Source: LMUY01 sp964242215 (GTDB taxonomy: Bacteria; Pseudomonadota; Alphaproteobacteria; Acetobacterales; Acetobacteraceae). From it: 11,642 nt of DNA. The notes under the pieces were generated by a model. That model worked only from the letters and a program-made list of their open reading frames with translations. It was not told where the DNA came from and searched no databases. The stretch spans positions 1 to 11,642 of the forward strand of contig CAXTCJ010000159.1 in the NCBI GenBank assembly GCA_964242215.1. Reading direction: 5' to 3'. Positions 5,753-11,642 of the stretch are shown here, piece by piece. The first letter of the stretch is position 1; each line of letters opens with the position of its first letter. Position numbers and translations under genes: made by a program.

Positions 5753-8084
5753 ATGGCCAGCGAAACGCTCAACCCGCCCGCTCGACCCGCCCCAGACTTG
5801 AGCATCGACCTGGGTATCAACGGGATGACCTGTGCGTCGTGCGTGCGCCGGGTCGAGCGGGCGCTGGGCGGCGTGCCCGGCGTCGCGAGCGTAGCGGTGA
5901 ACCTGGCCACCGAGCAGGCAAGGGTGACCGCATCCGGCCGCAAGCTCGACACGGCGGCGCTGCTGCAGGCCGTGCACACCGCCGGCTACGAGGCCCACGC
6001 CGTATCCGAGAACGAGCCGGATACGCGGGCAGGCGAGCACCGGCGCGAACTGTCGGCTGTCGTCATCGCCGCCTGCCTGTCACTGCCATTGCTCGCCGGG
6101 ATGGCCCTGCGGCCGCTCGGACTGGACTGGATGCTGCCCGGCTGGGCGCAGTTCGCCCTGGCGACGCCGGTGCAGTTCGTCCTGGGCTGGCGGTTCTACG
6201 TCGCCGGCTGGAAGGCCGCGCGCGCCCTCGCCGGCAACATGGACCTGCTGGTGGCGATCGGCACGTCGGCCGCCTGGGGGTTGAGCACGGTCATGCTGCT
6301 TGCCGGCCCGCCCGGGGCGCCGCTGTATTTCGAGAGCTCCGCGCTGATCATCACCTTCATCCTACTCGGCAAGTGGCTGGAGGGCCGGGCCAAGCGAAGC
6401 ACCGCGACCGCACTTCGAGCCCTCATCGCGCTGCGCCCCGACACCGCCCATGTCCGGCGCGATGGCGTGGAAACCGATCTGCCCGTGGCCCAACTGCGCC
6501 GCGGCGACATCGTGGTCGTGCGGCCCGGCGAGCGCCTGCCAGCCGATGGCTTACTGCTGGAGGGCGGCGGCAGCGTGGACGAAGCCATGCTGACCGGCGA
6601 GAGCCTGCCAGTGGACAAGGAGCCCGGCGCCAAGCTGGTGGCAGGCGCCATCAATCTGGATGGCATGCTGGTCGTCCGAGTGAGCGAAACCGGGGCCGAG
6701 ACCACGCTTGCCCGCATCGTTCGCATGGTGGAGGGCGCGCAGGCGTCCAAGGCTCCGATCCAGCGCCTGGTGGACCGGGTCAGCGCGGTGTTCGTGCCCG
6801 TGGTGCTGGGCATCGCCGCACTCACGCTGCTCGGCTGGCTGGTGGTGGGGGCCGGCGTGTCCACGGCCACCCTGAACGCGGTGTCGGTCATGGTGATCGC
6901 CTGCCCCTGCGCGTTGGGCCTAGCCACCCCCGCGGCGATCATGGCAGGGACCGGCGCCGCCGCCCGGCACGGCATCCTGATCAAGGACGCAGAGGCGTTG
7001 GAGCGGGCCCATGCCATCACGGTCGTGGCCTTCGACAAGACGGGCACGCTCACGGAGGGCCGTCCCACGGTCACTGAGATCGTCACACCGGACAACGCCG
7101 ACGCCGAAGCCCTGCGTCTGGCCACGTCCCTTCAGCAAGGCAGCGAACACCCGCTGGCCGCCGCGATCCGCAGTAAGGCCGAGGGCATCGCGCCCGCTGA
7201 AGTCGAGGGCTTTCGCACTCTGCCGGGCCGTGGCGTGTCCGGCGCGATCGGAGGCGTCCGTCTGCTGCTCGGCAATGCCCGGCTGATGCGCGACGCCGGG
7301 GTGGACATGGCCCCGCTCGCCGATCGGGCCGCCGCATCCGAAGCCTCCGGCCACAGCGTGTCGTGGCTCGCGCAGGAGGGACCTTTGCCGCGCCTGCTCG
7401 CCATGTTCGCGTTCGGCGACACACCCAAGGCCACCGCCCGCCCGGCCATCGCCTCCCTGCAAGCAATGGGCATCCGCACCGTGATGCTCACCGGGGATGG
7501 CGCCGGGGCAGCCCAGGCGGTCGCGGCAGCGCTCGGCATCGACGACGTGCAGGCGGAGATCCTGCCGCAGGACAAGGCGGCCGCCATCGCCAAACTCCGC
7601 ACCGGCGGCGGCGTGGTCGCGAACGTCNNNNNNNNNNNNNNNNNNNNNNNNNNNNNNNNNNNNNNNNNNNNNNNNNNNNNNNNNNNNNNNNNNNNNNNNN
7701 NNNNNNNNNNNNNNNNNNNNNNNNNNNGACGTGGTCGCGATGGTCGGCGACGGCATCAACGACGCCCCTGCCCTGGCCGCCGCCGATGTCGGCATCGCCA
7801 TGGCCACCGGTACCGACGTCGCGATGGAGACAGCTGGCATCGCCCTGCTGAGGGATGACCCGGCCCTGGTTGCGGGCGCGATCGAGATCTCCCGCCGCAC
7901 CTACACGAAGATCCGGCAAGGCCTGTTCTGGGCCTTCGCCTACAATGCCATCGGCATCCCACTGGCCTGCTTGGGCCTGCTGAACCCGATGCTGGCGGGG
8001 GCCGCCATGGCGCTGAGCAGCGTCAGCGTCATATCCAACGCGCTGCTGCTGCGGCGCTGGTCACCGACGGGGGTGCGGACATGA
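5753..8084 (+). CDS. copA: Copper-exporting P1B-1-type ATPase CopA (interrupted by an assembly gap)
   Basis: An inner-membrane pump that uses ATP to export Cu+. In order: one N-terminal heavy-metal-binding domain with GMTCASC (24-30), membrane helices, the actuator motif MLTGES, the ion-channel motif CPC in ACPCALGLATP, the phosphorylation site DKTGT, the SEHPLA nucleotide-binding motif, GDGIND, and C-terminal helices with YN and MALSS, the TM7/TM8 residues typical of Cu+ pumps. Bases 7628-7727 are Ns, and the 100-base filler shifts the frame (left side frame 2, right side frame 3), so the apparent frameshift is artificial. Joining the two copies of GTGGTCGCGA that flank the gap restores VVAMVGDGIND in frame and gives about 737 aa, a normal CopA length. 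The usual TGDN motif reads TGDG. The stop overlaps cueR by ATGA. Expression is probably copper-induced through the upstream CueR box. Confidence 0.95.
7628..7727. other. Assembly gap (100 Ns) inside copA
   Basis: Exactly 100 Ns, the usual filler for a gap of unknown size. GTGGTCGCGA occurs on both sides (7613-7622 and 7731-7740) in the same codon phase, so the contig ends probably overlap here. The odd bases next to the gap (ACGTC on the left, GAC on the right) look like contig-end error. Confidence 0.97.
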
Positions 8085-8533
8085 ATATCGGCGAGGTCGC
8101 CAAGGCCTCCGGCGTATCGGCCAAGATGGTGCGTTACTACGAGGGCATCGGCCTCATCGCCGCCGCCCCCCGCACGGACGCCGGCTACCGGCTCTATTCA
8201 CAATCCGACATGCACGTCCTGCAATTCATTCGCCGCGCGCGTGATTTCGGCCTGCCGATCGAGCGGGTGCGGCTGCTGCTCGCCTTGTGGCAGGATGGCA
8301 ACCGGGCTAGCCGCGACGTGAAGGCGATCGCCCTGCAACACGTCGCCGAACTCCGCCGCAAGATCGAGGAACTGACCGCGATGGCCGATACGCTGCAAGA
8401 CCTCGCCGATCACTGCCAGGGCAACGGCCGCCCGGACTGCCCGATTCTGAAGGACCTGGCGTGCAAGCTGCCCGTCAGTGGGCGACCCAATGCCGGCAAC
8501 GGCAAACTGCTGCAGCGGCTGGGCGGGCTATGA
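8081..8533 (+). CDS. cueR: Cu(I)-responsive MerR-family regulator CueR (HmrR type)
   Basis: A 150-aa MerR-family activator that senses Cu+ (also Ag+/Au+ in known members) and switches on copper-export promoters. The N-terminal winged helix-turn-helix starts MNIGEVAKASGVSAKMVRYYE and continues through GYRLYSQSD; a long dimerisation helix covers about 80-108. Ser77 and the metal-loop cysteines Cys112 and Cys120 (CX7C, HCQGNGRPDCPIL) fall at the same residue numbers as in E. coli CueR. Serine rather than cysteine at 77 is the mark of monovalent-ion sensors. The ATG overlaps the copA stop (ATGA, 8081-8084), so it is co-transcribed and translationally coupled with copA. With the CueR box in front of copA this gives an autoregulated operon. 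The C-terminus has a slightly extended tail. Confidence 0.96.
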   Translation: MNIGEVAKASGVSAKMVRYYEGIGLIAAAPRTDAGYRLYSQSDMHVLQFIRRARDFGLPIERVRLLLALWQDGNRASRDVKAIALQHVAELRRKIEELTAMADTLQDLADHCQGNGRPDCPILKDLACKLPVSGRPNAGNGKLLQRLGGL

Positions 8534-9384
8534 CGGATCTCGCCGACTGCCTGCGCGGCACCATCTCGCCCCAGATCGCGCTGGCTCGGTTGCTTTTGGG
8601 GGGCGCTGATTCACGCGCGATCGCCGCCGCGGTCGCCGCCGCCCGGCCGGAGCCGCTGACGCCACAGTGGTCCGCACTCGCCGCCCTGCTCGACGGCCGC
8701 GCGACGGACCTGGACGGGCTCGCCGCCGAAATCCGGCACACCGCCAGCGATCACACCGCGATGGGAGGAATGGCGAATGTCGCCGCCTTTTTCGATCGCG
8801 CCGTCAGCCACTCGCCCGAGGCCGGCGTGGCGCTGTATTCCCTCGGCGACCCGGCGATCCTACAGGCCGCAACCGCCGAGATCACCACCTGGCTCGAGGC
8901 CGAACACCTGCTGCGGCCAGACAGCGACGTGCTGGATTTCGGCTGCGGTATCGGACGCGTGGCGGCCGCCCTGGCACCATCTTGCCGCTCGGTCCTGGGC
9001 GTCGATGTGTCAGCAGGCATGGTGGCGGAGGCCCGCCGGAGGCATGGCGGCCAGCCTGGATTGCGGTTCGAGGTCACGGACGGCTGTGCGGTCCCGCCGG
9101 GCCGGTTCGATCTCGTCCTTGTGGTGGATAGTATGCCCTACGTCGTGCAAGCCGGCCTCGCCGACGCGATCGTGGCCGGTGTGGTGGCCGGTCTGCGGGC
9201 GGGCGGCGCGCTGGCGATCCTGAATATGTCCTATGGCCGCGACCCGGCGATGGACGTTGCGGATATGCAGCGGTGGGCCGCCGACTATGGTTTGGACGCA
9301 GTCGCAAGCCAGCCATTCCAGCTTTGGGACGGCCGCGCCTTCCTGCTCCGCTCCCGCGAACCGGCTGCGTTAGCGTCCGCTTAA
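8530..9384 (+). CDS. Class I SAM-dependent methyltransferase, third gene of the copper operon
   Basis: A 284-aa predicted soluble methyltransferase. ATG 8530 overlaps the cueR stop (ATGA, 8530-8533), so it is translationally coupled to cueR. SAM-binding motif I is VLDFGCGIGRVA (134-145), followed by SVLGVDVSAGMVAEARRR, where the aspartate should contact the SAM ribose. FDLVLVVDSMPYVV and LRAGGALAILNMSYG fit the later core strands. Residues 1-75 form an alanine/leucine-rich helical N-terminal part (LRGTISPQIALARLLLGG) that I cannot assign. No cysteine-rich metal site or membrane helix is seen. It shares the fold, but no obvious close identity, with the partial methyltransferase at 1-657. The substrate is unknown. 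The operon position suggests copper-linked expression, which is inference. Confidence 0.88.
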   Translation: MTDLADCLRGTISPQIALARLLLGGADSRAIAAAVAAARPEPLTPQWSALAALLDGRATDLDGLAAEIRHTASDHTAMGGMANVAAFFDRAVSHSPEAGVALYSLGDPAILQAATAEITTWLEAEHLLRPDSDVLDFGCGIGRVAAALAPSCRSVLGVDVSAGMVAEARRRHGGQPGLRFEVTDGCAVPPGRFDLVLVVDSMPYVVQAGLADAIVAGVVAGLRAGGALAILNMSYGRDPAMDVADMQRWAADYGLDAVASQPFQLWDGRAFLLRSREPAALASA

Positions 9385-9401
9385 CAAGATTGCGCGACAA
9401 T

Positions 9402-9431
9402 CCCGGCAGCCCGGCAGCCCGGCGGACCGGG
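9402..9431. repeat. Short tandem repeat (CCCGGCAG) with adjacent GC hairpin
   Basis: CCCGGCAG occurs twice in tandem (9402-9417), followed by a partial third copy CCCGGC. CCCGG-CGGA-CCGGG (9418-9431) can form a 5-bp hairpin just after the methyltransferase stop. It has no T-tract, so a terminator role is only possible. The rest of the 135-bp gap up to 9519 shows nothing I would call. Confidence 0.45.
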
Positions 9432-9519
9432 GGGAGGATCGCGGATTGGCGGGTTTGCTGCAGGGACACCCTGACCGACGCGGACGTCCCGTGCTGTACC
9501 AGGCCGGGGGGTATCGGCC

Positions 9520-9765
9520 GTGCCGGTCGTAGCGACGCGCTTCCTGCCTGCGCCGAAACCCGTCGTTCACCACGCGAACGCCGAGGGCATTTCGGGGCTA
9601 GCAGACTCTGTCGAGCGCCGGGTCACCCGCGATCGGGCTCTCGCATTGTATGCCCACGACGCGGGTGGGCTGATGGTTACTGCGGTTGCCAGCGTGTTCC
9701 TGGTGATCATGGTCATCGTCCCGGCGAACGGTGCCGGGCTGCTCGCTTGGTTGGCGGCGACGTAA
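9520..9765 (+). pseudogene. N-terminal fragment of the membrane GGDEF-EAL protein, ended by an in-frame TAA
   Basis: From GTG 9520 an 81-residue frame carries a basic stretch (RRVTRDRALALYAHDA) and a first membrane helix (LMVTAVASVFLVIMVIV), then stops at TAA 9763-9765 shortly after WLAA. The same frame continues past the stop as FVLAGRTLDLAFLH and more membrane helices, then into the GGDEF-EAL domains. The stop therefore sits inside what reads as one multi-helix sensor domain. Both sides are in the same frame, so this is a single nonsense codon, not a frameshift. An in-frame TGA at 9472 limits upstream extension. The start has only a poor ribosome site (a G-run at 9506-9511). It could be a real mutation, a sequencing error, or a short non-functional peptide. 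Confidence 0.6.
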
Positions 9766-9927
9766 TTCGTCCTAGCCGGCCGCACGCTGGACTTGGCGTT
9801 CCTACACCCGCATCGGCGCAGGCAAAGCGGTGAGCTGGACGGCAAGCGCGAAATCGCCCGTTTCGCGGTTGGATTACTGAGCTCCGCCACGCTATGGGCC
9901 CTGTTCCCCGTGCTATTCTTCCCGACC

Positions 9928-11642
9928 ATGAACGAGAACGGGCGAACCGCGGCGTCGGTGGTTCTCGCGGCCATGGCGGGCGGCAGCGCGACCGTACTCG
10001 GGCCGAGCCTGCCGCTGGCCATCACCTATTGCACCGCCCTGCTGCTCACCCCGGGGCTGGTCTTCTTCACCCTGGCCGGCCGGGAGAGTACCTTCCTCGG
10101 CATGTTGGCGCTCGCCATGCTCGCCGCCACCGCCGCCGCCTCCCGCGTGGCAAACCGTTTGGTCGTCAAGTCACTGCGGCTCAGCCACATAAACCAGGCC
10201 TTGGTGACCCAATCGGAGGCGCAGCGGCGGGAGACGGAGGCCGCCAACGCAAGGCTCGCGACGGCACAGGTGGCGCTCAATGACGCCAATCAGACGCTCG
10301 AACGGCGCATCGAACTGCGTACCGCCGACCTCGAGCACGAGATCGGCGAGCGACAACGCTATGCCGAAGCCTTGGCACGCCTGGCTTCGACCGATCCGCT
10401 GACCGGTCTGTGGAACCGCACGACCTTCGCCGAGCGGCTCGCCTGCATGTTGGCGGATGCCGACGCAGGCGGCACGCGGATCGCGGTGGTGTTCCTCGAT
10501 CTAGACAATTTCAAGCAGGTCAACGATGTGCGCGGCCATACGGCAGGTGACCAGGTGCTACAGACCTCGGCCCATCTGCTGAGCCAGGCGGCCGACGAAA
10601 CGGTTCAGTTGGCCCGCTGGGGCGGCGACGAGTTCGTCATGGCGGTTCCCATCACGGAAGACAGCCAGTCGGTCGTGGAGATGGCCACGTCGCTGCGCCA
10701 CGTCCTGATGCGCCCCTTGAACACCGGCATCGACGCTGTCCGAATCGATGCCACGGTGGGGATTGCCATTTTCCCGGAAGATGGTCGCACGCAGGACGAG
10801 CTGATCCGCGCCGCCGATGTAGCGATGTACGAAGCCAAGAAGGAGGGCAAAGGCCGCGTCAAGCTGTTCGACCCGGCGTTGGCGCGCAACGTGGCCGAAC
10901 GGCATAGGCTGGAACAGGCCCTACGCGAGGCGATGGCGCGGAACGAGTTCTCGCTCGCCTACCAGCCGATCATCTCCGCCGCCACCGGGCGCTGCAAGGC
11001 CTTCGAGGCATTGCTGCGATGGCAGCACCCGGACCTAGGCTCGATCGGCCCGTCCACCTTCATCCCGATCGCCGAGCAGACCGGCCAGATTGCCACCATC
11101 GGGCGGTGGGTGCTCATGGAAGCCTGCAAGGCTGCGGCATCCTGGGCCGACCCGACGCTATCCGTCACCGTCAACGCGTCCGTGTCCCAGGCAGTCTCCG
11201 GCATGCTGCTCGACGACGTGGAGGACGCACTTGCCCAGACCGGCCTTGCCGCCAGCCGCCTGGAAATCGAAATTACCGAGAGCATGTTTGTCAGCGACCA
11301 CGTCCGCGTCGCGCCCGTCTTCGAGGATCTGCGCCGGCGCGGCATCCGCGTCCTGCTCGACGATTTCGGCACCGGTTTCTCGTCCCTGGCCTATCTCGGC
11401 AAGCTGCCGCTCGACGTGATCAAGATCGACCAGAACTTCGTTCGCACCGCCGATCGCGACGGCTACGCGATCATCCAGGCGATCCTGTCCATTGCCGACG
11501 CCCTCGCGCTCGAGGTGACGGCGGAAGGCGTGGAAACCGCCGCCCAACAGCACACGCTGACGGCGATGGGGGTCGACAACCTGCAAGGCTTCCTACTCGG
11601 GCGTCCGATGCCCGGCACCGCCGTCGCGAATTGGCTGCGCGC
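9928..11642 (+). CDS. Membrane-bound GGDEF-EAL (diguanylate cyclase/phosphodiesterase) protein, 3' end beyond the window
   Basis: A bifunctional cyclic-di-GMP enzyme that probably makes and/or degrades the messenger controlling motility and surface growth. The frame is open from 9766 to the window end. ATG 9928 is the first ATG after the TAA; GTG 9910 is an alternative. From 9928: hydrophobic helices at about 5-75, a coiled-coil signalling helix at about 85-150 (TLERRIELRTADLEHEIGER), the GGDEF domain opening with DPLTGLWNR (156-164), and intact WGGDEF (GGDEF 232-236). The EAL domain has FEALLRW (EAL 360-362), EITES, DDFGTGFSSL (from 478), IKID, AEGVET (532-537) and QGFLLGRPMP, so the catalytic residues look present. 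No RxxD inhibitory site lies before GGDEF. The intact ancestral gene probably began at 9520. Translation from 9928 would leave a reduced membrane domain. Distances between motifs are normal. Confidence 0.82.
   Translation, partial: MNENGRTAASVVLAAMAGGSATVLGPSLPLAITYCTALLLTPGLVFFTLAGRESTFLGMLALAMLAATAAASRVANRLVVKSLRLSHINQALVTQSEAQRRETEAANARLATAQVALNDANQTLERRIELRTADLEHEIGERQRYAEALARLASTDPLTGLWNRTTFAERLACMLADADAGGTRIAVVFLDLDNFKQVNDVRGHTAGDQVLQTSAHLLSQAADETVQLARWGGDEFVMAVPITEDSQSVVEMATSLRHVLMRPLNTGIDAVRIDATVGIAIFPEDGRTQDELIRAADVAMYEAKKEGKGRVKLFDPALARNVAERHRLEQALREAMARNEFSLAYQPIISAATGRCKAFEALLRWQHPDLGSIGPSTFIPIAEQTGQIATIGRWVLMEACKAAASWADPTLSVTVNASVSQAVSGMLLDDVEDALAQTGLAASRLEIEITESMFVSDHVRVAPVFEDLRRRGIRVLLDDFGTGFSSLAYLGKLPLDVIKIDQNFVRTADRDGYAIIQAILSIADALALEVTAEGVETAAQQHTLTAMGVDNLQGFLLGRPMPGTAVANWLR

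Noticed and set aside
7497..8084. Possible separate small ATPase gene after the gap, in a different frame from the copA 5' part
   Set aside because: The frame change is made by the 100-N filler; the GDGIND and C-terminal helices are the missing end of the same CopA.
9763..9765. Selenocysteine or other recoding at the internal stop of the GGDEF-EAL gene
   Set aside because: The codon is TAA; selenocysteine uses UGA, and the tRNA-Sec here has anticodon UCA.

Overview
The window is uniformly GC-rich, with tightly packed genes, frequent ATGA or longer gene overlaps, and GTG/TTG starts. The gene families (SelB with tRNA-Sec, CueR/HmrR-type copper control, membrane GGDEF-EAL proteins) and the intergenic palindromes suggest an alphaproteobacterium, perhaps Rhodospirillales/Acetobacteraceae. 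That placement is inference, because there is no rRNA or marker phylogeny here.

Region 1 (1-4261, + strand): a 5'-truncated class I SAM-dependent methyltransferase, an EthA-type Baeyer-Villiger flavin monooxygenase, and selB follow one another with a 14-nt gap and a 20-nt overlap, so they look like one operon. About 150 nt after selB lies selC, a tRNA-Sec with anticodon UCA and a long variable arm. SelB and selC are the decoding half of the selenocysteine system. selA, selD and any selenoprotein gene are not in the window. Between selB and selC sits a 142-bp element bounded by a perfect 33-bp inverted repeat. A second imperfect inverted-repeat element lies just after selC.

Region 2 (4411-5652, - strand): a DadA-like FAD-dependent amino-acid oxidoreductase, convergent with selC and divergent from the copper operon.

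Region 3 (5691-9384, + strand): a copper-responsive operon. A CueR-type operator/promoter (TTGACC followed by the dyad CTTCCCACCATGGGAAG) precedes copA (P1B-1 Cu+ exporter). copA overlaps cueR by ATGA, and cueR overlaps a second SAM-dependent methyltransferase by ATGA. CueR therefore appears to be made from the promoter it controls, with an uncharacterised methyltransferase as a third member. copA contains a 100-N assembly gap. The 10-nt string on both sides of the gap, and the family motif it rebuilds when the sides are joined, suggest that little or no sequence is really missing.

Region 4 (9520-11642, + strand): a membrane-anchored GGDEF-EAL (cyclic-di-GMP) protein that runs off the window. 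Its reading frame is broken by an in-frame TAA in the N-terminal membrane domain. It is therefore a sequence error, a pseudogene, or a shortened protein that starts downstream.

No CRISPR array, prophage, transposase or clearly new multi-gene defence-type system is visible. The least explained items are the copper-operon methyltransferase, the palindromic element between selB and selC, and the interrupted GGDEF-EAL gene.
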